From an uncultured Pelagibacteraceae bacterium (GTDB lineage Bacteria; Pseudomonadota; Alphaproteobacteria; Pelagibacterales; Pelagibacteraceae): a stretch of 64,000 bases of DNA. Shown piece after piece: positions 18,723 to 29,935 of this stretch. The position numbers and the translations under genes were made by a program. Where the stretch lies: contig CACGHX010000003.1 in the NCBI GenBank assembly GCA_902573065.1, forward strand, positions 1-64,000, read 5' to 3'. The notes beneath the pieces are model-generated. The model saw only the letters and a program-made list of their open reading frames with translations, was not told the DNA's origin and searched no databases. The first letter of the stretch is position 1. Every line of letters starts with the position of its first letter.

Positions 18723-19772
18723 CTATAAATCAGATATTACAAACTGTATACCAAGCCATCTCCATTCACCTGTATTTTCTCTTAAGGAACAATTGATCCT
18801 TCCTCTTTCAGTAACAAACTTACCCTCTAAATTTATTTTTATTTCATTATCGGAAATAAAATCAATTTTTGAATTTCTCCATTTATTTTCCTCATTTGAA
18901 TAACAATTAATATTTTTAATATCTGGACCATCCTTAAGAAAAGTAACTTTTACATCTGGTGGATTATTATTTGGACTCAAGTATTTTTCTTCGGGAGATA
19001 TTTTTAAATAAGGCAATGGTAATGTATTTAGAATCGTTTTAAATCTTTTTTCTTCACCATATTTCTCATTTATTGGAAATCTTGGTAACTCAAACTTATT
19101 TTTAGTTTTATCCATTACCCCCGAATGCTGACCAAAACCAAAATCAAATCCCAATTTTTTTACAATTTCAATATATGATTTTTTATATTCCCCGAAAGGA
19201 TACGCAAAAAATTTTGTTTCGTGATTAAGTTTGTCTTTAAAAATTTTGATTGATTTTTTTAGATCTTCTTCTATCTCAACATCACTTTTATCCACTAAAT
19301 AACCATGTGTATGGCTGTGATTACCTATGTGAACAAAATCAAATTTTGAAATTTCTTTAATTTCAGACCAATTCATGTATCCACTTGATCCAATGGTTTC
19401 AGTATTTATAAATATAATAAATGGTATTTCCTCACTTTTTAATATCGGCCAAGCATTTTCATAAAATGAGGAGAAACCATCGTCGATAGTAAGAAGAATT
19501 TTTTTTTCATTATTATTAGACTTAATCGCAGTTAAAAAATCTGTATGTGAAATAAAATTGAAATTACTATTTTTTATAATATCTAAATGTTTTTTGAATT
19601 CTTCGATTTTAATATTTGTAGATGGATACTTATTTTCTTCAAAACGGTGATACATTATTGAGATAATCCCATAGTCTTTTATACTCTTTGCATTAGAATA
19701 TGAATTGTTAAAATCGATAAATAAAATTATAAATAAATAAATGATTAAAAATTTTTTAATAATAAACTGCAC
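18723..19772 (-). CDS. Polysaccharide deacetylase family protein
   Basis: ISIMYHRFEENKYPSTNI, ILLTIDDGFSSFYENAWPIL, IGNHSHTHGYL, FAYPFGEY. The ORF opens at a TTG at 19805; a GTG at 19772 gives a better signal peptide. Confidence 0.85.
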   Translation of the reverse strand: MQFIIKKFLIIYLFIILFIDFNNSYSNAKSIKDYGIISIMYHRFEENKYPSTNIKIEEFKKHLDIIKNSNFNFISHTDFLTAIKSNNNEKKILLTIDDGFSSFYENAWPILKSEEIPFIIFINTETIGSSGYMNWSEIKEISKFDFVHIGNHSHTHGYLVDKSDVEIEEDLKKSIKIFKDKLNHETKFFAYPFGEYKKSYIEIVKKLGFDFGFGQHSGVMDKTKNKFELPRFPINEKYGEEKRFKTILNTLPLPYLKISPEEKYLSPNNNPPDVKVTFLKDGPDIKNINCYSNEENKWRNSKIDFISDNEIKINLEGKFVTERGRINCSLRENTGEWRWLGIQFVISDL

Positions 19773-20124
19773 AGGTAAAAATAATATTATAGCTTTAAGA
19801 GTCAATAATAATTTTTTTTTAAAAAAACTTCAAACAAATATAAGAAACAACGAGACACTTGTGAACAAAATTTTTGTTTTTGTAAGAGAAAAAAAAGCTA
19901 ATATTGACAAAAACTTTTCTGTTATTGTGAATATTGGGCCAGGCAGTTTTTCTGGAATTAGAATTTCTCTAGCTGTGGCTAAAGGGATCAAAATAGCAAA
20001 AGGATCGAAATTATATGGTTATAAAGACCATGATTTAGGTGAATTTAACCCTAAAAATATTGAAATATTAATTAAAAACAAATTAATAGAAAATAATTTG
20101 ATTAAACCTGTCTACATAAGTTAA
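19741..20124 (+). CDS. tsaB: TsaB-like tRNA threonylcarbamoyladenosine protein, short form (127 aa)
   Basis: N-lobe with IGPGSFSGIRISLAVAKGIKIA (TsaB GPGSFTGIRIG motif); ends IKPVYIS like the usual TsaB tail. Confidence 0.78.
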   Translation: MIKNFLIINCTGKNNIIALRVNNNFFLKKLQTNIRNNETLVNKIFVFVREKKANIDKNFSVIVNIGPGSFSGIRISLAVAKGIKIAKGSKLYGYKDHDLGEFNPKNIEILIKNKLIENNLIKPVYIS

Positions 20125-20135
20125 ATTATAAATTT

Positions 20136-20564
20136 ATGAGTAAAATAGAAGATAAATGTAAAGACAAAGGTGTAAGATTAACAGATCAGAGACGTATCAT
20201 AGCAAGAGTTATGTCTGACTCAAAAGCAACCTATGGATCGAAAGACCATCCTGATGTTGATGAACTTCACAAAAGAGTAAATGAGATAGATAAAAACATA
20301 AGTATCGCTACTGTTTACAGAACAGTAAAACTTTTTGAGGAAGCAGGTATAATTGAAAGACATGATTTTAAAGAGGGAAAATCAAGATACGAACCTCTAA
20401 CAGAAGAACATCATGATCATTTAATTGATATTAAAACTGGTGAAATTTTAGAGTTCGTAGATAAAGATATTGAAGAACTTCAAAAAAAAGTAGCTGAAAA
20501 ATTAGGTTATAAACTTGTTGATCATAAGTTAGAATTATACGCACAAAAAATTAAAAAAAACTAA
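20136..20564 (+). CDS. Fur/Mur-family metalloregulator
   Basis: GVRLTDQRRIIARVM, ISIATVYRTVKLFEEAGIIERHDF, EEHHDHLIDIKTGEILEF. Confidence 0.92.
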   Translation: MSKIEDKCKDKGVRLTDQRRIIARVMSDSKATYGSKDHPDVDELHKRVNEIDKNISIATVYRTVKLFEEAGIIERHDFKEGKSRYEPLTEEHHDHLIDIKTGEILEFVDKDIEELQKKVAEKLGYKLVDHKLELYAQKIKKN

Positions 20565-20568
20565 TAAA

Positions 20569-21912
20569 TTGCAAAAAAAAATTTTCATTAAAACTTTCGG
20601 TTGCCAAATGAACGAATATGATAGTAATCGTTTATCAGATTTAGTGAAAAAAGTTGGTTACCAAAGAACTAAAGATCTAGAAAACATAGATTGTTATATT
20701 CTAAATACTTGTCATATCAGAGAAAAAGCTACTGAAAAAGTATATCATGATATTGGGCGTTTAAAAAAAATTTACAAAAATAAAAAAAAACCTGCAGTTT
20801 TTGTTACAGGTTGTGTTGCTCAAGCCGAAAACGAGGAAATGCTCGATAGGGAACCTTACATAGATGCAGTAGTAGGTCCACAATCATATCAAAGTATCCC
20901 TAAAATATTACAAAGGCTAAATAAAAGAAAAGATAAATTAAATTTTACGAATTTTGATGTTGTGAAAAAATTTGACAAATTAAATCAAATTAAAAACACA
21001 GACACAAAAATATCATCTTTTGTTACTATTCAAGAGGGTTGCGATAAATTTTGTAATTTTTGTGTAGTTCCGTATACCAGGGGTCCAGAATATTCGAGAT
21101 CGCCTTTAGAGATAATACAAGAAGTAAAAGATCTTATTTCAAATGGAGTTGTCGAGATTACATTTTTAGGTCAAAATGTTAACGCTTATAGTCACAAAAA
21201 AAATGGATCTATTTTTAAACTTTCGGATTTAATATTTGAATTAGAAAATATTAAAGAATTAAAAAGGATAAGATATACTACATCTCACCCTAAAGATATG
21301 ACAAGTGATTTAATTAAATGTCATAAAATTTCAAAAAAATTAGCGCCATTTATTCACTTACCAATCCAAAGTGGTTCAAACACAATTTTGAAAAGCATGA
21401 ATCGCAAACATACTAGAGAAGATTATTTAAATATAATTAAAAATTTGGTTGCCGTAAGGCCGGAGATTAAATTTTCAAGTGATTTTATTGTAGGTTATCC
21501 AGGAGAGACCGAAAAAGATTTCGAGGATACTTTATCTTTGATCAACAATGTAAAATTTATAAATTCATTTTCGTTTATTTATAATCAAAGACCAGGAACC
21601 CCAGCATTTAAATTAAATCCATTAAAAAAGGAAATTCAGCATAATAGACTAATAATTCTTCAAAATTTACTAAACAATATTCAAAATAATTATAATAAAA
21701 ATCAGATTGGAAAAAACAAAAAAGTTCTGATTGAAAATAAAATAAAAAACCAAGAAAAATATTTTGGCAGAACAGATAGTTTCACACCTGTTGTGACTGA
21801 AAATATTGATGACAAAGATATTGGTAAAATTATAAATGTAAGAATAAAAGATTGTAACAAAAACACTCTATTTGGTTTTAAAGAAAATATAGATAAAGAG
21901 GAAGCAGCATAA
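20569..21912 (+). CDS. miaB: tRNA-2-methylthio-N6-dimethylallyladenosine synthase
   Basis: TTG start; FIKTFGCQMNEYDSNRL, EGCDKFCNFCVVPYTRGPEYSRSP, HLPIQSGSN, TRAM tail. Confidence 0.97.
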   Translation: MQKKIFIKTFGCQMNEYDSNRLSDLVKKVGYQRTKDLENIDCYILNTCHIREKATEKVYHDIGRLKKIYKNKKKPAVFVTGCVAQAENEEMLDREPYIDAVVGPQSYQSIPKILQRLNKRKDKLNFTNFDVVKKFDKLNQIKNTDTKISSFVTIQEGCDKFCNFCVVPYTRGPEYSRSPLEIIQEVKDLISNGVVEITFLGQNVNAYSHKKNGSIFKLSDLIFELENIKELKRIRYTTSHPKDMTSDLIKCHKISKKLAPFIHLPIQSGSNTILKSMNRKHTREDYLNIIKNLVAVRPEIKFSSDFIVGYPGETEKDFEDTLSLINNVKFINSFSFIYNQRPGTPAFKLNPLKKEIQHNRLIILQNLLNNIQNNYNKNQIGKNKKVLIENKIKNQEKYFGRTDSFTPVVTENIDDKDIGKIINVRIKDCNKNTLFGFKENIDKEEAA

Positions 21913-22928
21913 TGTTAGAAGCAAAAAATCTTGATAAAGAAATTTCAATAAAAAAAATTGATAATGAGACAGCAAATATAAAAATTTTTAACAATAATAT
22001 TTTAATGGCAATTGTTGGAGAATTTAATAAAAATCTTATTCAATTAGAAAAACTAACTAAAACCAACCTTTTTTTTAGAGGAAATTCAATAACTGTAAAA
22101 GGTAGTAAAACCTCAGTTGTTAACGTGTCAAATTCGCTAATGTTTTTAGTAAATAAGTATCTAGTTACCAATTCAATAGAAAATAATGATATAGTTTATT
22201 CAATTAAACATGGAGTTAATGAATTGGACGACAAAAAAAAAACAAATAATGTGAGATCGATTGATCAAGTCATAAAAACCCCTAGAAAATCAATAATAGC
22301 TCGATCAAAAAAACAATCTGAATATTTAAAAGCTCTTCAAAGTGAAAATATAATTATGTCACTAGGTCCTGCTGGAACTGGCAAAAGTTATCTTGCAGTA
22401 TCTGTTGCAGTAACTTTATTGATGGAAAAAAAAATTGATAGAGTAATATTATCTAGACCTGCAGTTGAAGCAGGTGAAAGACTGGGTTTTCTTCCAGGAG
22501 ATATGAAAGAAAAAGTAGACCCATACTTAAGACCTTTATATGACGCGTTATATGATTTATTTGGCTATGAACAAATTCAAAGAAAAATTGATAATGGATC
22601 AATTGAAATAGCACCGTTAGCTTTCATGAGAGGTAGAACATTAAAAAACTCTTTTGCAATACTCGATGAAGCGCAAAACGCGACCTCAACCCAAATTAAA
22701 ATGTTTTTAACAAGAATTGGGGAAAATTCAAAATTAGTTGTTAATGGAGATCCATCACAAATTGACTTAATTAATAAAAGTCATTCTGGACTTATAAAGT
22801 CTAAGAAAATTCTAAAAGATATTGATGAAATAAAAGTAATTGAGTTTGATTACAAAGATGTAGTTAGACATCCACTTGTGTCAAAAATCATACAGGCTTA
22901 TCAAAAAAATTTTGATGATCAAAATTGA
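21912..22928 (+). CDS. PhoH family ATPase (YbeZ type)
   Basis: SLGPAGTGKSYLAVSVAV, RPAVEAGERLGFLPGDMKEKVDPYLRPLYDAL, ILDEAQNATSTQIKMFLTRIG. Confidence 0.96.
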   Translation: MLEAKNLDKEISIKKIDNETANIKIFNNNILMAIVGEFNKNLIQLEKLTKTNLFFRGNSITVKGSKTSVVNVSNSLMFLVNKYLVTNSIENNDIVYSIKHGVNELDDKKKTNNVRSIDQVIKTPRKSIIARSKKQSEYLKALQSENIIMSLGPAGTGKSYLAVSVAVTLLMEKKIDRVILSRPAVEAGERLGFLPGDMKEKVDPYLRPLYDALYDLFGYEQIQRKIDNGSIEIAPLAFMRGRTLKNSFAILDEAQNATSTQIKMFLTRIGENSKLVVNGDPSQIDLINKSHSGLIKSKKILKDIDEIKVIEFDYKDVVRHPLVSKIIQAYQKNFDDQN

Positions 22929-23373
22929 TGTTTTTATAAAAGATGAAAACTGGAAAAAGCATATATCGAATCCAAACAAGTATTTAAATAAATTAGCAAA
23001 AAAAATAAATTTAAATTTTATTACTAAATCAAAGTCAATCAATTTTTCAATTAGACTTGCTGGTAATAAAGAAATAAGAGTTTTTAATAAAAAATTTAGA
23101 AAAAAAAATAAAACTACTGATGTCTTATCGTTCCCATATTATGAAACAAAAGAAACAAGAACAAGATTAAAGCTAAACAAAAATACTTATCTTGGTGATA
23201 TAATTATTAATTTATATAAAATTGATAAAAGAAAAAGTAAATTTAGAAAAGAGTTCAATAAATTATTGGTACATGGTTTGGTTCATTTATTAGGACATAA
23301 ACATTATAAAAATATAGACTTTTATAAAATGATAAAAGTAGAAAATAAAATTCTTAAACAATTGGAATGCTAA
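22915..23373 (+). CDS. ybeY: Endoribonuclease YbeY
   Basis: Start trimmed to MIKIDVF at 22915; KTTDVLSFPY, LGDIIINLYKI, LLVHGLVHLLGHKH. Confidence 0.93.
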   Translation: MIKIDVFIKDENWKKHISNPNKYLNKLAKKINLNFITKSKSINFSIRLAGNKEIRVFNKKFRKKNKTTDVLSFPYYETKETRTRLKLNKNTYLGDIIINLYKIDKRKSKFRKEFNKLLVHGLVHLLGHKHYKNIDFYKMIKVENKILKQLEC

Positions 23374-24920
23374 AATTTTTTAATACGAGATTTTTTATAC
23401 TCTTTGTTTTTCCTTTCTTTTTAGGCTCAATAACCGTGTTAGGTTTTAATCCATTTAACCTTTTGTTCATTAATGTTTTTTCAATGTCAATGTTATTCTA
23501 TTTGATTTATTACGTTAAAAAGAAAACACAAAGCTCATACAGAAAAAAACCATTTTTAAAAAACTTATTTTTTCTAGGTTCAGCTTATGGATTTGGCTTT
23601 TTTCTTTTTGGACTATATTGGATTTCATATTCCCTTACATTTGATCCATCATTTAAATTTTTAATTCCATTTGCATTAATATTAATACCTTTATTTTTAT
23701 CATTATTCTTTTCTATTCCAATAATTTTGATAGGTAACTTCATAGAGTTTAAAATATCTTCCATCATTTTAATGAGCATTTTATTTTCAATATCGGATTT
23801 TTTGAGAAGCTTTATTCTAACTGGTTTTCCATGGAATTTATGGGGTTATAGTTTGTCATGGTCACAAGAAAGTCTCCAGATATTAAATTTAATTGGATTT
23901 TTTGCCTTAAATTTGATTTTTATAACAATACTTTTTTTGCCAGTAACCTTTTTTTTTAAAGGTAAGTTAAAATATATCTTCATATCTTTTTTTGTTATTT
24001 TATTGTTTTCAAATTACTTTTTTGGTTCATATAAAATAAATTCAGAAAAAGATGATAATGAAAATAGGATAAATTTTAAGGTTGCTTCATCAGGATTAAA
24101 ACTATCAGAATTTAAAAATCAGATATTAGTACTAAATAATTTAATAAAAATAAGTGAACCCGACAAAAACCAAAAAACAATCTTTGTATGGCCTGAAGGA
24201 GTTTTTTTAAACGAAAATTTTAAAAAAAATGACGAAATAAAAAAAAAAATCAAAGAAAATTTTTCAAAAAATCATTTAATTATTCTTGGTGCTAATACAG
24301 AAAAAATTAAAAATAATAATAGGAACTATTATAACAGTTTATTAATTATTGATAATAATACGAATATAATTAGAGAATATAATAAGCGAAAATTAGTCCC
24401 ATTTGGTGAATTTTTACCATTCGAAAAATTTCTAAAAAAATTAGGATTTAAAAAAATTACTGAGGGTTATAATTCCTTTACTAAAGGTAAAGATGACTCA
24501 ATTATTAAAATAAATTTTGATAACAAAATTATTAATATTTTGTCTTTGATTTGTTATGAAATAATTTTTCCAAATTTTACAGGAAATCAAGAAAAAAATT
24601 TTAATTTTATCGTAAATATTTCTGAAGATGCTTGGTTTGGAAACAGTATTGGTCCTCAACAACATTTTGTTAAAGCAATTTATAGATCAATTGAAAATGG
24701 AAGTTACACTGTGAGGTCTGCGAATATGGGTGTAAGTGCATTTATAAGCCCAACCGGTAAAATTTTAAAAATCCTCAATTCCACTGAGGCTGGAAATATT
24801 GAGATGGATTTACCAGTAATAAAATCTAAAAATTACACCACAAATAAAAGTTTAATATTTACTTTACTTTTAATTATATATGCTATTACTTTCATATTAT
24901 TAAAAAAATTTAAATTTTAA
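23367..24920 (+). CDS. lnt: Apolipoprotein N-acyltransferase
   Basis: Polytopic N-terminus, [60 protein letters not shown]. Confidence 0.96.
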   Translation: MLKFFNTRFFILFVFPFFLGSITVLGFNPFNLLFINVFSMSMLFYLIYYVKKKTQSSYRKKPFLKNLFFLGSAYGFGFFLFGLYWISYSLTFDPSFKFLIPFALILIPLFLSLFFSIPIILIGNFIEFKISSIILMSILFSISDFLRSFILTGFPWNLWGYSLSWSQESLQILNLIGFFALNLIFITILFLPVTFFFKGKLKYIFISFFVILLFSNYFFGSYKINSEKDDNENRINFKVASSGLKLSEFKNQILVLNNLIKISEPDKNQKTIFVWPEGVFLNENFKKNDEIKKKIKENFSKNHLIILGANTEKIKNNNRNYYNSLLIIDNNTNIIREYNKRKLVPFGEFLPFEKFLKKLGFKKITEGYNSFTKGKDDSIIKINFDNKIINILSLICYEIIFPNFTGNQEKNFNFIVNISEDAWFGNSIGPQQHFVKAIYRSIENGSYTVRSANMGVSAFISPTGKILKILNSTEAGNIEMDLPVIKSKNYTTNKSLIFTLLLIIYAITFILLKKFKF

Positions 24921-26083
24921 TGAATTCAAAAAATTATTTATTTACAAGCGAGTCGGTTTCTGAAGGCCATCCAGATAAAGTTTGTGATCGTATTTCGGAT
25001 ATGGTTGTAGACACTTATCTTTCAAAAGATCCATTATCAAGAGTGGCATGCGAAACTCTGACTACAACAAACAAAGTTGTTTTAGCCGGTGAAGTTCGAG
25101 GTCCAAGTACTAAAAAAGAAGATATTGTGTCAAAAGTTAGAGATTGCATTAAAGATATCGGATATGAACAAGAAGGATTTCATTGGAAAAATTGTAGCAT
25201 AGATGTTCACTTACATGCTCAATCTTCTGATATTGCTATGGGTGTAGACTCAAAAGGAAACAAAGATGAGGGAGCAGGAGATCAAGGAATTATGTTTGGT
25301 TACGCTTGTAATGAAACAGATGTTTTAATGCCTGCACCAATTTATTACTCACATAAAATCTTAGAATTAATGGCAGAGGATAGAAAAAAAGGTATTTCTA
25401 AAGATTTAGAACCTGACTCTAAAAGTCAAGTCACTATGGAATATGAAAATGGGAAACCAGTAAAAGTAAAATCTATAGTTATTTCGACCCAACACTCTCC
25501 TAAAGTAAATCAAAAAAAAGTAAAAGAAATTGTTAGACCCTATTTAGAAAAATCTATACCAAAAAAACTACTAGCAGAATTAAAAGATGAAGAATTTTAT
25601 GTAAATCCAACAGGTCAATTTATAATTGGTGGGCCAGATGGTGATAGCGGTCTTACTGGAAGAAAAATTATAGTCGACACTTATGGTGGTGCAGCCCCCC
25701 ACGGTGGTGGAGCATTTTCTGGAAAAGATCCAAGTAAAGTTGATAGATCTGCTGCTTATGCCGCAAGATATGTTGCAAAAAACGTTGTAGAATCAAAGAT
25801 AGCTGACAAATGTTTAATTCAACTTGCTTATGCAATTGGAGTATCGAAGCCTCTTTCAATTTATGTAAACCTTTTCGATGGTAATGATGAAAAATCAAAA
25901 AAAGTTGAGAAACTTATTAAAGAGAATTTTGATTTAAGCCCTCGAGGTATAAGGGAAATGTTGTCACTAAACAGACCTATTTATGAGCGAACAGCAGCAT
26001 ATGGTCATTTTGGCAGAAAACCAGGATCTGATGGCTCATTTTCATGGGAAAAAACAGATAAAGTTGATATTTTTAAAAAGTAA
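24920..26083 (+). CDS. metK: S-adenosylmethionine synthetase
   Basis: [53 protein letters not shown]. Confidence 0.99.
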   Translation: MNSKNYLFTSESVSEGHPDKVCDRISDMVVDTYLSKDPLSRVACETLTTTNKVVLAGEVRGPSTKKEDIVSKVRDCIKDIGYEQEGFHWKNCSIDVHLHAQSSDIAMGVDSKGNKDEGAGDQGIMFGYACNETDVLMPAPIYYSHKILELMAEDRKKGISKDLEPDSKSQVTMEYENGKPVKVKSIVISTQHSPKVNQKKVKEIVRPYLEKSIPKKLLAELKDEEFYVNPTGQFIIGGPDGDSGLTGRKIIVDTYGGAAPHGGGAFSGKDPSKVDRSAAYAARYVAKNVVESKIADKCLIQLAYAIGVSKPLSIYVNLFDGNDEKSKKVEKLIKENFDLSPRGIREMLSLNRPIYERTAAYGHFGRKPGSDGSFSWEKTDKVDIFKK

Positions 26084-26140
26084 TTATTGATAATTTAATA
26101 AAATTCAATTAAGTAATTGTTAAGTTACCTGGAAGATCAA

Positions 26141-26165
26141 AATGGGCTTTTGCCCATTTTTTTTT
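26141..26165 (+). terminator. Intrinsic terminator/attenuator-like hairpin before nusA
   Basis: AATGGGC-TTTT-GCCCATT followed by 9 T (26157-26165); ends 16 nt before the nusA ATG. Confidence 0.82.
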
Positions 26166-26181
26166 AGGAATAACTTTATAT

Positions 26182-27735
26182 ATGCTTAACAGAGGATTAG
26201 ATAAACAAGAACTGCTTAGAATTGTTGACTCAGTTGCTAATGAGAAATCAATAGATAAAGAACTTATACTAAGCTCAATGGAGTCTGCAATCCAAAAGGC
26301 TGCTTATAGTAAATTTGGTTTCGATAATGAAATCGAAGCGACAATAGATAGAGAAAAAGGTAGTATAAAAATTCAAAAAGTACTTCAAATAGTTGAGAAA
26401 GTTGAGGATGCATCAAAAGAAATAACTTTAAAAGATGCAAGTGAACTTGACAAAAAAAATAAGAATTTAAAAGTGGGCGATAAAATTTATGAAGAATTAC
26501 CCCAGGTTGATTTTGGAAGAATAGCTGCTCAAAGTGCAAAACAAGTAATTTCTCAAAGGGTTAAAGAAGCTGAAAAAACAAGGCAGTTTAATGATTTTAT
26601 TGAAAAACAAGGCCAAATTTTAAGCGGGATAATTAAAAGATTAGAATATGGAAATGTAATTGTAGATCTAGGTAGAGCTGAGGGAATTATTAGAAAAGAG
26701 GAATTAATTCAAAGAGAGATATTGAAAAATGGTGATAGGGTTAAAGCTTACTGTTATGAAGTCAAAAGAGACAATAAAGGCCATCAAATTTTTTTATCAC
26801 GTGCACACCCACAGTTTCTTGCAAGATTATTTTTTCAAGAGGTTCCAGAGATTTATGAAGGTGTTATAGAAATAAAAGCGGTTTCACGAGATCCAGGAAG
26901 TAGAGCTAAAATTTGTGTACACTCACAAGACTCTTCCTTAGACCCGGTAGGTGCATGCGTTGGTATGAGAGGAAGCAGAGTCCAAACAGTAGTAAACGAA
27001 CTTCAAGGAGAAAAAATAGATATTATTAAATGGACAGAAGATTTACCCACTCTAGTCGCAGAGTCACTCTCGCCGGCTGAAATTCAAAAAGTTTTAATTG
27101 ATGAACAAAATAAAAGAATTGACGTAATTTTGACCGAGGAAAATTTGAGTAAAGCAATCGGAAGAAGAGGACAAAATGTAAGACTTGCATCAAAACTTAT
27201 TAACTATGAAATTGATATATTAACCGACAAAGAAGACTCAGAGAGGCGACAAGCAGAATTTAAAGACAGAAGTCAAAATTTTATAAAAAATTTAGAGGTA
27301 GACGAAACACTTGGTCAACTTTTAGTTTCCGAGAATTTTCAAACTATTGAGGAAATTGCCCAATCAAAAATTGAAGATATAGGTAAAATAGAAGGTATAG
27401 AAGACTCAACCGCAGGCGAATTAATTACTAGGGCAAAAGAGTACTTAGAAAAAGAAAAAATTGAAATTTCAAACAAACTTAAAGAACTTGGTGTAGAAGA
27501 TTCATTAATAAATTTAAAAGGCATGACACAAGGAATGCTAGTGGTTCTTGGCGAACAAAACATAAAAAAATTAAAAGATTTTGCTGAACTTTCGTCTGAC
27601 GAGCTTATTGGTGGTATGGACGAAATTAAGGGTAAACGTATCAAAATTAACGGATATTTAGAGGACTTTGCTTTGACCAGAGATGAGGCAGATAATTTGA
27701 TTATGTCTGCTAGAAAGATTGTATTCGAGGATTGA
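26182..27735 (+). CDS. nusA: Transcription termination/antitermination protein NusA
   Basis: S1 and KH domains: VSRDPGSRAKICVHSQDSSLDPVGACVGMRGSRVQTVVNELQGEKIDIIKW, AIGRRGQNVRLASKL. Confidence 0.98.
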   Translation: MLNRGLDKQELLRIVDSVANEKSIDKELILSSMESAIQKAAYSKFGFDNEIEATIDREKGSIKIQKVLQIVEKVEDASKEITLKDASELDKKNKNLKVGDKIYEELPQVDFGRIAAQSAKQVISQRVKEAEKTRQFNDFIEKQGQILSGIIKRLEYGNVIVDLGRAEGIIRKEELIQREILKNGDRVKAYCYEVKRDNKGHQIFLSRAHPQFLARLFFQEVPEIYEGVIEIKAVSRDPGSRAKICVHSQDSSLDPVGACVGMRGSRVQTVVNELQGEKIDIIKWTEDLPTLVAESLSPAEIQKVLIDEQNKRIDVILTEENLSKAIGRRGQNVRLASKLINYEIDILTDKEDSERRQAEFKDRSQNFIKNLEVDETLGQLLVSENFQTIEEIAQSKIEDIGKIEGIEDSTAGELITRAKEYLEKEKIEISNKLKELGVEDSLINLKGMTQGMLVVLGEQNIKKLKDFAELSSDELIGGMDEIKGKRIKINGYLEDFALTRDEADNLIMSARKIVFED

Positions 27736-27736
27736 T

Positions 27737-29935
27737 ATGGTAGAGAGTAAAAAAAAAAAGACACTTACTATTTCGACGTCGTTCGATAAAAAAAAATTAG
27801 GTGAGTCTAATTTTCGAAGGGGTGAAAAAAAAGTATTTATTCCTGAAAAGAAAAGGTTTCCAAGAAATACAACAAAAAGCGGTAATTTTATAAATCAAAG
27901 TAATAATAAATTAAATCCAAATAAAAAAAATTTTGCAAGAAAGTTTGCTGAGCAACAAGCTACAAAAAGATTTATTCAGCCAGCCCAGAAAAAAAATGAA
28001 AAAACTAAAGAAAAGAATTTTGATAAAGCTTTTCCTTCAAGAAGGGAGCATAAACTAACTATATCTAGGGCAATGGATGTAGAGGAATTTGAAATTAAAC
28101 AACGAAGTTTAGCATCTGTAAAAAGAGCTAGATTAAAAGAGAAAAAAAATCTGAAACCTGGTGAAGATATAAAAAAAGAATTTAAGAAAGTTATAAGAGA
28201 TGTAAAAATACCAAAACAAATTACAATTCAAGAATTGTCTAATAGAATGGCAGAACAATCTTCAAATATTATCAAGTTTCTTTTAAATATGGGGGTAAAA
28301 GCTACGATTAACCATTCTATTGATAAAGATACAGCTGAATATATTGTCAAAGAATTTGGTCATGTTCCTGTTTTGGAACAGGCTATAAATGAAAATTTTG
28401 AAAAAAAAGATAATTTAGATAAATCCAATCTACATCCGAGACCTCCAATAGTAACGATAATGGGACATGTTGATCATGGAAAAACCTCTTTGCTAGATGC
28501 TTTAAGAAGTACAAATGTTGTCTCGGGAGAGCATGGAGGCATCACACAGCATATAGGCGCTTACCAAGTTTATAATGAAGAAAAAAAATTAATTACTTTT
28601 ATAGATACACCTGGCCACGCAGCATTTACAGAAATGAGGGCAAGAGGTTCAAAAGTAACAGATATTGTTATTTTAGTAATTGCGTCAGATGATGGAGTTA
28701 AACCTCAAACAGTCGAGGCAATTCAACACGCTAAAGCTGCTAATGTTCCAATAATAGTTGCTATAAATAAATCTGATTTACCTAATTCTCAAATTGGAAA
28801 AATAAAAGATGAACTAATGAGGTATGAATTAGTAGCAGAAAGTTTGGGTGGAGAAACATTATTTGTTGAAGTTTCAGCAAAAAATAAAACAAATTTAGAC
28901 AAGCTTAAAGAGACCATAATTTTACAATCAGAAATATTGGATTTAAAAGCTCCTAGGGACGGAAACGCAAAAGCAGTAGTTTTAGAGGCAAAAATTGACA
29001 AAGGAAAAGGGCCAGTATCAACTATATTAATTACTGGAGGAAAATTAAAAAAAGGTAATTATTTTGTTTGTGGTAATACGTGGGGAAAAATCCGAGCAAT
29101 GATTGATTTTAATGGAAAAATAATTGATGAAGCTAATCCATCATGTCCAGTTGAGATTTTGGGAATGAATGAATCAGCAAATGCAGGTGATGAATTTTTT
29201 GTTGTTGACAACGAAGAAGAGGCAAAAAAAATAAATTCTTTTAGAAAAACAGGATCTAAAGATAAAAATATATTATCATCGCAAGATAAAACGAATATTT
29301 TTGAAAATCAAAGTACTAAAAAAGAGCTTAATATAGTTTTAAAATCAGATGTTCAAGGATCAAGCGAGGCGTTGAAAAATGCTATTAATAAAATTGAACA
29401 TTCAGAGGTAAAACCAAAAATAATTTTATCAGATATCGGTATGATTAATGAGACAGATGTATCTTTAGCTAAAGCCTCAAACGCGATAGTAATTGGGTTT
29501 AATATAAAGCCTAATCGAGAAGCAAAACGTTCTGCAGATCAACAAAAAGTACGAATTGAATTTTTTAACATCATTTATAAGGCAATCGAGTTTGTTGAAA
29601 AATCGTTATCAGGTTTATTAGAACCTGAGAAGAAAGAAATTATACAAGGTACTGCAGAAGTATTACAAATTTTTAAACTTTCTAAATCTGGGAAAGTAGC
29701 TGGATCAAAGGTTATAGAGGGTGAAATTACAAGTACATCGAAAGCAAGAATAATTCGTGATGGAGCTGTAATTCACGATGGTAATATTTCAAGTATATTT
29801 AGAGAAAAAAATGCTGTTAAAGAAGTTAAAAATGGATTTGAGTGTGGAATATCATTTAAAAATTACGGGGATTTTAAAGTTAACGATAAGATTGAAGCTT
29901 ATAAAATTAATATCATACAAAGAGAGTTAAAATAA
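27737..29935 (+). CDS. infB: Translation initiation factor IF-2
   Basis: [38 protein letters not shown] start 27737. Confidence 0.98.
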   Translation: MVESKKKKTLTISTSFDKKKLGESNFRRGEKKVFIPEKKRFPRNTTKSGNFINQSNNKLNPNKKNFARKFAEQQATKRFIQPAQKKNEKTKEKNFDKAFPSRREHKLTISRAMDVEEFEIKQRSLASVKRARLKEKKNLKPGEDIKKEFKKVIRDVKIPKQITIQELSNRMAEQSSNIIKFLLNMGVKATINHSIDKDTAEYIVKEFGHVPVLEQAINENFEKKDNLDKSNLHPRPPIVTIMGHVDHGKTSLLDALRSTNVVSGEHGGITQHIGAYQVYNEEKKLITFIDTPGHAAFTEMRARGSKVTDIVILVIASDDGVKPQTVEAIQHAKAANVPIIVAINKSDLPNSQIGKIKDELMRYELVAESLGGETLFVEVSAKNKTNLDKLKETIILQSEILDLKAPRDGNAKAVVLEAKIDKGKGPVSTILITGGKLKKGNYFVCGNTWGKIRAMIDFNGKIIDEANPSCPVEILGMNESANAGDEFFVVDNEEEAKKINSFRKTGSKDKNILSSQDKTNIFENQSTKKELNIVLKSDVQGSSEALKNAINKIEHSEVKPKIILSDIGMINETDVSLAKASNAIVIGFNIKPNREAKRSADQQKVRIEFFNIIYKAIEFVEKSLSGLLEPEKKEIIQGTAEVLQIFKLSKSGKVAGSKVIEGEITSTSKARIIRDGAVIHDGNISSIFREKNAVKEVKNGFECGISFKNYGDFKVNDKIEAYKINIIQRELK

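Noticed and set aside
24900-24925. Possible SAM riboswitch upstream of metK
   Set aside because: lnt and metK overlap at TAATG (24920); there is no leader to hold a riboswitch.
27339-27764. 141-aa ORF antisense to nusA/infB junction
   Set aside because: Spans two conserved plus-strand genes; Ser/Ile-rich shadow translation.
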